From the NCBI GenBank assembly GCA_963822145.1, contig CAWGGG010000004.1:186001-250000 (forward strand): a DNA stretch of 64,000 nt, written 5' to 3'. The stretch is from UBA5072 sp963822145. Its GTDB lineage: Bacteria > Bacteroidota > Bacteroidia > Bacteroidales > UBA10428. The notes beneath the pieces were generated by a model. That model was not told the origin of the DNA. It made no database searches and saw nothing but the letters and a program-made list of their open reading frames with translations. Position 1 is the stretch's first letter. Each line of letters begins with the position of its first letter. Positions 33,602 through 42,297 of the stretch are shown here, piece by piece. Both the position numbers and the translations under genes were made by a program.

Positions 33602-34447
33602 TTACACTGAAGTTGTCCCTTGTCCCTTGTCCCTCGTCCCTTCCCTAATCCAATCCAGCCAATCCCGGAAACCTGCGCCGGTTTTGGCCGAGACTTCAAA
33701 AAACTGCAGCTGTGGATTTACCCGATGGGCGAATTCTTTCAGTTTTTCCACATTAAAATCCACATAGGGCAGCAGATCGGTCTTGTTGATCAGGCAAAGC
33801 TGGGCGCTCTGAAACATGTTGGGATATTTGAGCGGCTTATCCTCACCTTCAGTTACGCTGATGATCACAACACGGAACTGCTCGCCCAGGTCGAACAGGG
33901 CAGGACAGACCAGGTTTCCAACATTTTCGATCATCAGCAAGGCATTATCCTGTAGATTCAGGGATTTTATGGAGTTTTGGATCATACCGGCATCGAGGTG
34001 GCATCCGTTGCCGGTATTCACCTGCAGTACCGGGGCACCGGTGGCCTGAATACGGTCGGCATCGAGGGAGGTCTGCTGATCCCCTTCGATCACGTAAACT
34101 TTCCGGTCATGGAGTTCCCGGATCGTACGCTCCAGCAGGGTGGTCTTACCTGATCCCGGGGAGCTGACGAGGTTCAGGGCGGTTATGCCCTTTGCCTCTA
34201 AATAGCCCCGGTTTCGCTGCGCCAGCAGGTTGTTCTGGTGCAATACGTCTGTTTCGATGCTGATCCTGTATAAATGATTCTGATTCTGATGCTGATGCTG
34301 ATGCTGATGCTCATGAGAATGGGAATGGGAATCAGAATCAGAATGAGAATGATCATGTCCATGATCAACATGATCATGATCGTGATTTGCAGGATTGATA
34401 ATGCTATATCCTGACCCCTTGTCGCCGCATCCACAATTCTCGCACAT
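33602..34447 (-). CDS. hypB: HypB, hydrogenase nickel-insertion GTPase with His-rich N-terminus
   Basis: 281 residues. It begins MCENCGCG, the high-affinity Ni site of HypB. Residues 22-58 hold 16 His residues, a nickel-storage stretch. The GTPase P-loop is GSGKTT at about 98-103, followed by EGDQQTSLDADR, ENVGNLVCP and the base-recognition NKTD. It delivers Ni to [NiFe] hydrogenase or urease with HypA. The last about 13 residues (EGTRDKGQGTTSV) are encoded by a heptamer array and probably extend the original end. It is the third gene of hypE-hypA-hypB. Confidence 0.97.
   Translation of the reverse strand: MCENCGCGDKGSGYSIINPANHDHDHVDHGHDHSHSDSDSHSHSHEHQHQHQHQNQNHLYRISIETDVLHQNNLLAQRNRGYLEAKGITALNLVSSPGSGKTTLLERTIRELHDRKVYVIEGDQQTSLDADRIQATGAPVLQVNTGNGCHLDAGMIQNSIKSLNLQDNALLMIENVGNLVCPALFDLGEQFRVVIISVTEGEDKPLKYPNMFQSAQLCLINKTDLLPYVDFNVEKLKEFAHRVNPQLQFFEVSAKTGAGFRDWLDWIREGTRDKGQGTTSV
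33607..33640 (-). repeat. Heptamer array (GGGACAA units) inside the hypB 3' end
   Basis: On the minus strand GGGACAA-like units repeat about four to five times just before the hypB stop at 33602 and are translated as the C-terminal tail of HypB. Confidence 0.75.
34268..34385 (-). repeat. Low-complexity hexamer repeats coding the HypB His stretch
   Basis: CTGATG/CTGATT-like hexamers and GAATCA-like units on the plus strand (Gln-His and Ser-Asp/His-Ser codons on the minus strand) build the His-rich part of HypB. The near-perfect hexamers are prone to copy-number change without frameshift. Confidence 0.7.
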
Positions 34448-34554
34448 GATAAATAAGTATTGTGACTTAATTTGATGATAAAGTTAACATAAAACGGTCA
34501 TTGTCAGGTCAGGCAATTGTTTATTTCAGTAACCTCACCCCTGCCGGTGAGATC

Positions 34555-34893
34555 TTATGTTTCAATGGCCACCACCTTCAATTCCTTCCCCGCGATGATC
34601 TCCGGACTCACCTCCCCACATACAGGACAGGGAGCGAACATTTCATCCGGCTGGTAGTTCCTGCCGCAATTGCGGCACAACGCCTGCAGGGGTATGGATT
34701 TGATCACCAGGGATGCTGTGCCGAGCAGGGTCCCTTTCCGGGTGGCCTCCCAGGCGAATTCCATGGCTTCTTTCACCACCCCGGAGGCCTGTCCCACCTC
34801 CACCTCCACGGCGCTAATGTGATCAACACCATGTTTCCTGGCTGTTTCGAGTGCGATCTCCAGGATTTCCTGTACTAACGACAATTCATGCAT
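34555..34893 (-). CDS. hypA: HypA, hydrogenase nickel-insertion metallochaperone
   Basis: 112 residues from the ATG at 34893. It starts MHELSLVQEILEIA, whose His2 is the HypA nickel ligand. The zinc site is formed by CRNC and CPVC. HypA carries nickel and works with HypB. A longer start at 34947 would put residues before His2 and destroy the Ni site, so it is rejected. It follows hypE by 22 bp and precedes hypB by 107 bp. Confidence 0.95.
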   Translation of the reverse strand: MHELSLVQEILEIALETARKHGVDHISAVEVEVGQASGVVKEAMEFAWEATRKGTLLGTASLVIKSIPLQALCRNCGRNYQPDEMFAPCPVCGEVSPEIIAGKELKVVAIET

Positions 34894-34915
34894 GGTGGAT
34901 CGGGATGATTTACAT

Positions 34916-35929
34916 TCAGCATATCCGGGGCAATTGCTCTCCCGCAAGTTTGTCGATGATCCTGGTTCCGCCGATGACTGATTTCATCAGTACTTTTCCA
35001 GGATGATCAGCGGTTATGGTTCCTATGATCCGGGAATCCCTGCCCGTACTGAATCGTTGCATCAGCTTTATGGCGAGATCGGCCGATTCCGGTGCCACCA
35101 CCATCATCACCTTACCCTCGTTGGCCAGGTACAGGGGATTGAAACCATAGACCTCACACAGCCCGGCCACCTGTTCCCGAACGGGGATGTCCTTTTCATC
35201 GACGAGCATCCCCAGTTTCAGCGAGGCAGCCACCTCTGCCAGGATGGTGGCAATGCCTCCCCGGGTGATGTCGCGCATAAACCGGACTTCAACCCCCGAT
35301 TCAAGCAGGGAATTGATCAACGGACTGAGGGATGCAACGTCAGACAAAACAGGGACCTCAAAATGGAGGTTTTCACGTGCTGACAATACGGCGATTTCAT
35401 GGTCACCGAGGTAACCGTTCACCAGGATCAGATCACCGGACCTGATAAGACTCCCCTTTGAAACCGGGGCATGACGTTTTTCAATAACCCCGATGCCGGC
35501 AGTATTGATAAAAATCTTATCACATTGTCCTTTCTTTACCACCTTGGTATCACCGGTTACGATCTGAACACCCGCTCTCCGGGCTTCTTCTGCCATGGAT
35601 TTAACAACTCTCCCGAGGTCATCCATCGGGAATCCCTCCTCCATGATAAACCCGGAGCTCAAAAACAGGGGTCTGGCCCCGGAAACCGACAGATCATTCA
35701 CGGTTCCACAAACTGCCAGCTTACCGATATCACCCCCCGGGAAGAATATGGGGTCAACCACAAAGGAATCCGTAGTGAAGGCAAGCAGGGTATCTCCCAC
35801 ATGGGCAACCGCAGAATCGGTGAGGACATCAAGCAGGGGATTGTCGAAATGTTTCACGAACAAATCCCTGATCAGATCGCCGGTCATCAGGCCGCCGCTT
35901 CCATGTCCGAGAAGTATGGTTTTGTTCAT
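34916..35929 (-). CDS. hypE: HypE, carbamoyl-dehydratase for the CN ligand of [NiFe] hydrogenase
   Basis: 337 residues from the ATG at 35929 (MNKTILLGHGSGGLMT). It has the PurM-like fold: DSFVVDPIFFPGGDIGKLAVCGTVNDL and RDITRGGIATILAEVA motifs. The C-terminus is PRIC, whose Cys receives the carbamoyl group from HypF and is dehydrated to thiocyanate with ATP. HypF, HypC and HypD are not in this window. A possible FNR-like site lies 79 bp upstream. Confidence 0.96.
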   Translation of the reverse strand: MNKTILLGHGSGGLMTGDLIRDLFVKHFDNPLLDVLTDSAVAHVGDTLLAFTTDSFVVDPIFFPGGDIGKLAVCGTVNDLSVSGARPLFLSSGFIMEEGFPMDDLGRVVKSMAEEARRAGVQIVTGDTKVVKKGQCDKIFINTAGIGVIEKRHAPVSKGSLIRSGDLILVNGYLGDHEIAVLSARENLHFEVPVLSDVASLSPLINSLLESGVEVRFMRDITRGGIATILAEVAASLKLGMLVDEKDIPVREQVAGLCEVYGFNPLYLANEGKVMMVVAPESADLAIKLMQRFSTGRDSRIIGTITADHPGKVLMKSVIGGTRIIDKLAGEQLPRIC

Positions 35930-36007
35930 GTCGAAATGTTTTGGTAAATATATAAAAATGAAACCGTATTCCTTTTCATAGCAGACCAGTCCGGATGTTG
36001 GCAAAGG

Positions 36008-36021
36008 ATGATTAAAATCAT
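36008..36021. promoter_or_regulatory. FNR/CRP-like inverted repeat
   Basis: ATGATTAAAATCAT has TGAT-N4-ATCA, the FNR-type half-sites with correct spacing. It lies between the divergent hypE and M3 peptidase genes, 79 bp from the hypE start and 64 bp from the peptidase start. About one such match is expected by chance per window of this size. Confidence 0.3.
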
Positions 36022-36085
36022 GTTAACATTCTCGACCAGTAGTTGTTATTCCTGCTATATTGCCGGTCTCATAAAAACCATTGCC

Positions 36086-38188
36086 ATGAAAGTTTCTCTT
36101 ACCGCTCTCTGTTTTGTAGCAATAATTGTAATTTCGTGTGCTCCTGAGAAAATTAACCCTGATAATCCGCTTATGATTGATTTTAATACTCCTTTGCAGT
36201 TGGTTCCCTTTGATAAAATTGAACCCCGGCATTACAAACCTGCCATTCAGGATGCCATCGATGAGGCCAGAACCGGTCTGGATAAAATTGTCCGTGCTTC
36301 CGACAGACCGACTTTTCAAAATACCGTTGAGGCCCTTGAGTTCCTGAACTATAAATTGAAAAGGCTGGAACAGGTATTCTTTAACATCAATTCAGCTGAG
36401 ACCAGCAAAGAAATACAGCAAATAGCCCAGGAAGTATCACCCCTGCTCACAGCCTATTACAATGATATCAGTCTGAATGAAGCACTTTTTGCCAGGGTGA
36501 AACAGGTATATAACGAGCGTGAAAACCTGCAATTGCAGCAGGAAGAATTAAAATTGCTTGAAGATACCTATCGGGGTTTTGTCCGCAATGGCGCTAATCT
36601 GACCAACGAGGCCAAGGAGGAATACCGCAAGGTTACGGAAGAACTCTCTATGCTCAGTCTGAAATTTGAAGAAAACCTGCTGGATGAAACCAATGCCTAT
36701 CAGCTGCAACTAACGAATGAAAAAGATCTTGACGGTATACCGGATTTTATGAGGGAGGCCGCTGCCCTGGAGGCCAAAGCCAAGGGACTTGACGGCTGGC
36801 TTTTTACGCTAAAAGCACCCAGCTATCAGCCTTTCATGAAATATGCCGATAACCGGAAACTCCGCGAGGAGATCTACCGGGCCTATAACACACGCTGCTT
36901 TAAGCAGAATGACAAGAACAATGAGGAGATTATCAGGAAAATCGTAAACTACCGTTTAAGACTCGCCAGCCTGCTGGGATACAAAACCTATGCCGATTAC
37001 ATTCTCGAGGAACGGATGGCCAAGACACCGGATAAAGTGAGTACCTTCCTGAATGACCTGCTCCGCGATTCAAAACCAACAGCAATCCGTGAATATGATG
37101 AAGTGCAGGCCTATGCCCGAAAAATCGGAGCGGACTTCGAAATTCAACGTTGGGATTGGGCCTATTACGCTGAAAAGCTTAAAAACGAAAAATTCTCCAT
37201 CACCGATGAAATGACCAAGCCTTACTTCAGACTTGAAAATGTGGAATCAGGTATCTTCAACCTTGCCGGGAAGCTTTATGGGATCACCTTCAGGTCCGAC
37301 ACCACGATCCCCGTATATCACAAGGATGTAAAAACCTTCCGGGTTTTTGATGAAGACGGCTCCATGCTGGCATTGCTGTATGTGGATTATTTCCCGCGTG
37401 AAGGCAAACAGGGCGGGGCATGGATGACCAACTACCTGGAGCAGCACCGGTCAGACGGCAACAATATCCGACCCCACGTTTCACTGGTGCTGAACTTTAC
37501 AAAGCCCACCGCGACCAAGCCTTCTTTGTTGACATACGATGAGGTGAGGACGTTCTTACATGAGTTCGGGCATGCCCTGCACAGCATTCTCAGCAACTGC
37601 ACCTATATGAGCCTTGCCGGTACCAACGTTTACCGTGATTTTGTGGAACTTCCTTCCCAGATCATGGAAAACTGGGCAGAACAAAAGGAATGGCTGAACC
37701 AGATTGCTGTGCACTATGAAACCGGCGCCAGGATGCCGGATGAAATGCTGAAGAATATATTGAAAAGCAGGAATTTCAACAGTGGATATGCCTTTGTCCG
37801 ACAGCTCAGCTTCGGACTCAACGATATGGCCTGGCATACCCTCAGCGATTCCCTGAACAGGCCTGTGACCGATGTTGAACAGGAAGCCATGGCACAAACA
37901 GAGCTATTCCCCCCGGTGAAAGGATGCAGTTTCAGCACCGGTTTTGCCCACATCTTCAGCGGGGGTTACGCGGCCGGATACTATGGCTATAAATGGGCTG
38001 AGGTGCTGGATGCTGATGCCTTTTCACTTTTTGAGAAAAGGGGAATCTATGACAGGGCTACAGCGAAGGCATTCCGGGACAATATCCTGTCACGCGGTGG
38101 CACTGAGGATCCTATGACCCTGTACATCCGTTTCAGGGGGCAGGAGCCTACGATTGAACCGTTGCTTGAGCGAAGCGGTTTGAGGTGA
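36086..38188 (+). CDS. M3-family peptidyl-dipeptidase-like metallopeptidase, lipoprotein
   Basis: About 700 residues from the ATG at 36086 (MKVSLTALCFVAIIVISC, lipidated Cys). The M3 zinc site HEFGH is at about 492-496, in TFLHEFGHALHSI, with the distal Glu in NWAEQKEW or VYRDFVELPSQI region. The tail ends GYKWAEVLDADAFSLFEKRG..., as in Dcp/oligopeptidase A. It cleaves peptides, here probably in the periplasm. A further start at 36008 would add 26 unrelated residues. It is divergent from hypE, and a heptamer repeat begins at its stop. Confidence 0.93.
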   Translation: MKVSLTALCFVAIIVISCAPEKINPDNPLMIDFNTPLQLVPFDKIEPRHYKPAIQDAIDEARTGLDKIVRASDRPTFQNTVEALEFLNYKLKRLEQVFFNINSAETSKEIQQIAQEVSPLLTAYYNDISLNEALFARVKQVYNERENLQLQQEELKLLEDTYRGFVRNGANLTNEAKEEYRKVTEELSMLSLKFEENLLDETNAYQLQLTNEKDLDGIPDFMREAAALEAKAKGLDGWLFTLKAPSYQPFMKYADNRKLREEIYRAYNTRCFKQNDKNNEEIIRKIVNYRLRLASLLGYKTYADYILEERMAKTPDKVSTFLNDLLRDSKPTAIREYDEVQAYARKIGADFEIQRWDWAYYAEKLKNEKFSITDEMTKPYFRLENVESGIFNLAGKLYGITFRSDTTIPVYHKDVKTFRVFDEDGSMLALLYVDYFPREGKQGGAWMTNYLEQHRSDGNNIRPHVSLVLNFTKPTATKPSLLTYDEVRTFLHEFGHALHSILSNCTYMSLAGTNVYRDFVELPSQIMENWAEQKEWLNQIAVHYETGARMPDEMLKNILKSRNFNSGYAFVRQLSFGLNDMAWHTLSDSLNRPVTDVEQEAMAQTELFPPVKGCSFSTGFAHIFSGGYAAGYYGYKWAEVLDADAFSLFEKRGIYDRATAKAFRDNILSRGGTEDPMTLYIRFRGQEPTIEPLLERSGLR

Positions 38189-38220
38189 CTGGTGACTGGT
38201 GACTGGTGACTGTGACTGAT
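38186..38220. repeat. Heptamer array (GTGACTG units)
   Basis: About four GTGACTG copies plus decayed ones start at the stop codon of the M3 peptidase gene. They precede an otherwise featureless gap to 38302. Confidence 0.8.
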
Positions 38221-38302
38221 GATTGGTGTTAAAGACCATAGTGGCAGCGGCAGTATGGGCAAGTCATGACTTGCCTATACACAATCTACACCACTCATGT
38301 TC

Positions 38303-39367
38303 TTATTTTCCTAACTGATCCTTTACACACCTGACATTGCGTCCGAACTCACGAAGATTCGCTCCCTTGTAAATACCGGGTACTGCAGAATAAAGTGCAT
38401 GGAAATAGGCGTAATATTCATAGCGGGAGGTCCACCAACTGGCTGACCATCCTTCCGAAAAATCAAAATCACCATAATAATTTGCACCCACCCTCATTCC
38501 TCCCGGAAGGGCCGTAAATCCACTTTCATTGGTTCCCGTCAGGGCTTCTTCTGTAATCCAGTTGCCGGTGCCGGCCTCCATAAGTTTCAGACCCTCAGTG
38601 GTTCCCCGAATGCCTGCATAGTTCAGGTATTCGGCAGGGATCCCCATTTCAAGCTCGAGGGTTTGCCATTCATCGTCAGAAGGGACGTGCCAGCCGGAGG
38701 GACAGAGTTTGCCGGTGTTCACGGTGTACCAGTTGTAATATGCCCCGTAAATGTCTCTGTATATATCTTCATTGTCCTCATACCAGCTATACGCCGGGGA
38801 ATGCTGTGACATCCAGTTGCTGTTGCCCGTCACAAAGGGAATTTCATTATTGTCGTTCAGCCGGGTGGTCTTCAGGTTCTCCGCCATCCAGGTCTGGGTG
38901 CCAATGTCAATTGTTTTATACACGTTGCCTTCGATATCGGTAATGGAGCCGTAAGTCTTTGAAGCATTGAACGTCACTATCAGACCTGCCGGCATGGTTT
39001 TGATGGTTTCCACGGCACCGTATCTGATATTCGAGATATCTGACACGTACCAGCGAACATAGTAGGTTGTACTGGGTTGCAGGTCACCCGCATTGACAGA
39101 GAACCGTGTTTCGTATACGCTGCCGACGTATACTGTATCGGAAATTTTCGGATCTCCAGTGGTATTCAGGCATACGCCGAATATCATGGAGTAATCAACG
39201 AGGGCTGAGTCTGCACTGCCGGAAAAAGATGCCCAGGTTCTCCGTATCGCGTTAGCCGCGAAGTCGTTCACAGCAGGAAGCGTCTGATCATCCCTGTCTT
39301 TGGAACAGGTCCAGCATCCTGTGAGAAACAGGACAAGCAGGCAGGTTTTGAATGGAATGGGTTTCAT
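38303..39367 (-). CDS. FISUMP-domain lipoprotein, copy 2
   Basis: 354 residues from the ATG at 39367, which overlaps the stop of the upstream copy as ATGA. A short signal sequence reaches TGCWTCSKD. An Ig/fibronectin-like region (about 35-125, ending in YYVRWYVSD) precedes the FISUMP (Fib_succ_major) domain: DIEGNVYKTIDIGTQTWMAENLKTTR, YGAYYNWYTVNTGKLCPSGWHVPSDDEWQTLE, and GFTALPGGMR. The domain has a C-type-lectin-like architecture and is found in surface proteins; its ligand is unknown. Tandem paralogue of the next gene. Confidence 0.88.
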   Translation of the reverse strand: MKPIPFKTCLLVLFLTGCWTCSKDRDDQTLPAVNDFAANAIRRTWASFSGSADSALVDYSMIFGVCLNTTGDPKISDTVYVGSVYETRFSVNAGDLQPSTTYYVRWYVSDISNIRYGAVETIKTMPAGLIVTFNASKTYGSITDIEGNVYKTIDIGTQTWMAENLKTTRLNDNNEIPFVTGNSNWMSQHSPAYSWYEDNEDIYRDIYGAYYNWYTVNTGKLCPSGWHVPSDDEWQTLELEMGIPAEYLNYAGIRGTTEGLKLMEAGTGNWITEEALTGTNESGFTALPGGMRVGANYYGDFDFSEGWSASWWTSRYEYYAYFHALYSAVPGIYKGANLREFGRNVRCVKDQLGK

Positions 39368-40443
39368 TTTATGCATCTGATACTGAGTCCGTCATATTTT
39401 ATTGCCTGATCCCTGGTGATTCCGGCAATGGCTAACCGGATTCCTCTCCTGTATCCAAACAAATCACCTTCCATGGTTGCTGTCCACCAATTGACCGAAT
39501 ATCCCTCGTCTATAAAGCCATGGACATACCAGGGAGTCATCCGCTGTCCTGCAGGCAATGCTGAGAATCCGGTTTCATTGATTCCCTGGTTGTCTGAAGA
39601 ATAATACCAGTGCTTGACCGATGGTTCTACCAGTTTCCACACCACGGCTGAGCCCCGGGTATAGGACGAATTGGCCTCTGCTTCTGACATTCCAATCTCC
39701 ATTTCCAGAGTTTTCCATTCCATGTCGGTGGGCACATGCCAGCCAGCAGGACAGATCTTTCCTGACAATACGGTATAAAAGTTGTACAATGCCCCGTAGG
39801 TTGTTCCAAAAACGGCTTCGTTATTGTTATACCAGCAATACGCAGGGGTGGTAAGACTGTCCCACAGACTGCTATCTTCAACCAGGGGTATGGGCGTATC
39901 GTCTGCAAACCTTGTAGTGCGCAGGTTTTCTGCCATCCATGTCTGAGAGCCGATGACGATTGTTTTGTACACATTGCCTTCCACATCGGTTACAGAATCG
40001 TAGGTAATGTCTTCATTGAAAATGATCTCCGCATCAAATGACAGGGTGGTAAAAGTAACCTCATTACCATATCCGATGCCGGCCTTGTTCATGCCATATC
40101 CACGCGCATAATATGTTGTGCCCGGAGATAATCCTTTCAGGGGGAATGAGGCTCCAAGCTCATTGCTATTCAAGCCTTCAATAAAAGGGAAGATACGATC
40201 ACTTATTGTCGATTTCGGTCGGATGTTCCAGCAAATACCATAATCAATGATGGTATCAGCACCCGAATAGATTACCTTTGCGGAAACGGAGGCAGTTGTT
40301 CTCGAGACATTCCGGGGTGAGGAGGTTTTAATTACGGGTACCTGGTTTTCACCTGCGGGGATACCCTCATCCTTTTTGCAACCATAAACTAGAAGGGTAA
40401 TAAAAAGCAGTATGCATGCGTAAAAACGCAGTGCTTGTGACAT
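39364..40443 (-). CDS. FISUMP-domain lipoprotein, copy 1
   Basis: 359 residues. The signal sequence reaches LLVYGCKKD (lipobox LVYGC). The layout equals that of the neighbour: Ig-like part (about 40-130, ending in YYARGYGMN), then FISUMP motifs DVEGNVYKTIVIGSQTWMAENLRTTRFADDT, YGALYNFYTVLSGKICPAGWHVPTDMEWKTLE and GFSALPAGQRMT. The two genes look like an old tandem duplication. Presumably surface-exposed; no receptor or transporter gene is linked. Confidence 0.88.
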   Translation of the reverse strand: MSQALRFYACILLFITLLVYGCKKDEGIPAGENQVPVIKTSSPRNVSRTTASVSAKVIYSGADTIIDYGICWNIRPKSTISDRIFPFIEGLNSNELGASFPLKGLSPGTTYYARGYGMNKAGIGYGNEVTFTTLSFDAEIIFNEDITYDSVTDVEGNVYKTIVIGSQTWMAENLRTTRFADDTPIPLVEDSSLWDSLTTPAYCWYNNNEAVFGTTYGALYNFYTVLSGKICPAGWHVPTDMEWKTLEMEIGMSEAEANSSYTRGSAVVWKLVEPSVKHWYYSSDNQGINETGFSALPAGQRMTPWYVHGFIDEGYSVNWWTATMEGDLFGYRRGIRLAIAGITRDQAIKYDGLSIRCIK

Positions 40444-40524
40444 AGATATGCGGATTGCAGGTTGAAGGATTAAAGGTAGGAATAATCGACTGAATAACCA
40501 AACCGCTTAATTCATAGTGCTCCA

Positions 40525-42051
40525 CTACATCCGTTCCACCCTGATCCCCTTTTGCTTTGTAAGGTATAAACCAAGGAATACCAGCAATCCGTTGATAATC
40601 AGTAGTTCAAAACCAAATTTATAGCCCCAGAACCATCTTTCAGAATACTGGTCCAGAAAAAAGCACAGTACAGGGGCAACCACAGAAATATAAGGTACTA
40701 CTTTATCCCTTGCCTGGAAGCAGGTGAGTATGCCAAAAGAGAACATACCCAACAGCGGTCCGTAGGTATAACCCGCAATCTTGAAAAGGGCATTGATGAC
40801 GCTTTCATTGTTCAGCACCTTGAAGAGCAGGATGGCTATGATGAAAAGGAAGACAAAACTGATATGCACCAGATTACGGGTGCCCATGCGCTGGTTATCT
40901 TCTTTAAAGTTGAGGAAATCCACGCAGAAGGAGGTGGTGAGGGCCGTCAGCGCTGAGTCGGCACTGGCATAGGCAGCCGCCAGCAAGCCCAGAATAAAAA
41001 CGAAACCTACACTTGGAGGCAGGTAATTAAACACCAGGAAAGGAAAGAGTTCATCGGTCTTGCTGCATTGCATCACGCCGGTATATGGTTGCAGCAATCT
41101 GATAGGACAATTCTGCGCCACACCGGCAGTGCCGAAATGCTCGGTAATGATGCCCTTGGAATTGGCATAAATGTAAAGGAGTGCGCCCAGGGAAAGAAAA
41201 AGAATGTTGACCATCACCAGCAGGGAACTCATCCAGTACATGTTCTTTTTGGCATCGTGCAGGTTCCGGCAGCTCAGGTTCTTTTGCATCATATCCTGAT
41301 CGAGTCCTGTCATTACAATACAAATAAACATGCCACTGAGGAAGTGTTTGAAAAAATTGTTACCGGGTCTCCAATCCCATACGAAGATCTCGGAATAGCG
41401 GCTTGAACCAATGCTGTTGATCAGTCCGGCCAGATCCAGATTCAGCTCCTTGGAGATCAGTACAATTGAAAGAATGACCCCTAAAATGAGAAATACAGTC
41501 TGGAATGTATCCGTATATACGATTGTCCGGATACCCCCTTTGTAAGAGTATACGTAGATAAGCCCGATGGTGATCACCACGGTTAACCAGAAGGGGACGC
41601 CCATTTTCGACAGGATAAAGCCATCAATGACCAGCGCTACCAGGTATAAACGGAAGGACGAACCAATCACGCGGGAAAGCAGGAAGTAAAAGGCTCCAGT
41701 TTTATAACTTCTTAAACCCAACCGGTGATTGAGGTATACGTAAATGGAGGAAAGGTTCATCCGGTAGTAAAGGGGCAGGAGAACATTGGCGATGATCATA
41801 TAACCGGCAAAATAGCCGAATACCAGTTGCAGGTAGGAAAAGGCGCTGGCCCCCACTTCCCCTGGAACGGATATAAAGGTGACACCGGAAATCGAGGAAC
41901 CGATCATGCCAAAAGCGACCAGGAACCAGGGGGACCTGCGGTTTCCTATAAAGAAGGAGGCATTGTCGGCACCACGGCTGGTAATAACGGATATTAAGAT
42001 CAGGAGACTGAAATATATGACTACAATGAACAGCAATATCCAGGGGTTCAT
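40525..42051 (-). CDS. Sodium:solute symporter (SSS family)
   Basis: 508 residues with about 13 membrane segments. The SSS signature is visible in GAYASADSALTALTTSFCVDFLNF (residues about 355-378), where the Ser/Thr residues contribute to the Na2 site. N-terminal FFIGNRRSPWFLVAFGMIGSSISGVTFISVPG fits the sugar/sialate/monocarboxylate transporter branch. The substrate is unknown. The gene stands alone between the FISUMP pair and the repeat before recR. The N-terminal ATG at 42051 is the only plausible start. Confidence 0.92.
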   Translation of the reverse strand: MNPWILLFIVVIYFSLLILISVITSRGADNASFFIGNRRSPWFLVAFGMIGSSISGVTFISVPGEVGASAFSYLQLVFGYFAGYMIIANVLLPLYYRMNLSSIYVYLNHRLGLRSYKTGAFYFLLSRVIGSSFRLYLVALVIDGFILSKMGVPFWLTVVITIGLIYVYSYKGGIRTIVYTDTFQTVFLILGVILSIVLISKELNLDLAGLINSIGSSRYSEIFVWDWRPGNNFFKHFLSGMFICIVMTGLDQDMMQKNLSCRNLHDAKKNMYWMSSLLVMVNILFLSLGALLYIYANSKGIITEHFGTAGVAQNCPIRLLQPYTGVMQCSKTDELFPFLVFNYLPPSVGFVFILGLLAAAYASADSALTALTTSFCVDFLNFKEDNQRMGTRNLVHISFVFLFIIAILLFKVLNNESVINALFKIAGYTYGPLLGMFSFGILTCFQARDKVVPYISVVAPVLCFFLDQYSERWFWGYKFGFELLIINGLLVFLGLYLTKQKGIRVERM

Positions 42052-42160
42052 AGGGAGCGATTTGGGGTTTTAAACTGCAAGAATACTAAAAACAATCAAT
42101 CCTTAAAACGGATGCGGCAATAAAAGATTAATTTTGGGGTGATATGATTTCAGAGCCACT

Positions 42161-42248
42161 CGTCACGCTGAGCGGAGTCGAAGCGGAGTCGAAGCGGAGT
42201 CGAAGCGGAATTGACCAATGCCATCCTTCGACTCCGCTCAGGATGACG
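42161..42248. repeat. REP-like inverted repeat with internal 11-bp tandem units
   Basis: CGTCACGCTGAGCGGAGTCG is followed by three AAGCGGAGTCG-type copies, a short spacer, and the inverted copy CCTTCGACTCCGCTCAGGATGACG (42224-42248). The arms can form a long hairpin. This is the type of dispersed palindrome seen in many Bacteroidota intergenic regions. It lies 49 bp upstream of recR. Confidence 0.8.
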
Positions 42249-42297
42249 GTATTGAAAACATAGACGAACAGAAATACTATTCAAGATACTGAAAACA

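Noticed and set aside
34534..34551. Hairpin CTCACC/GGTGAG after hypA as a terminator
   Set aside because: Stem of 6 bp and no T tract; too weak to call.
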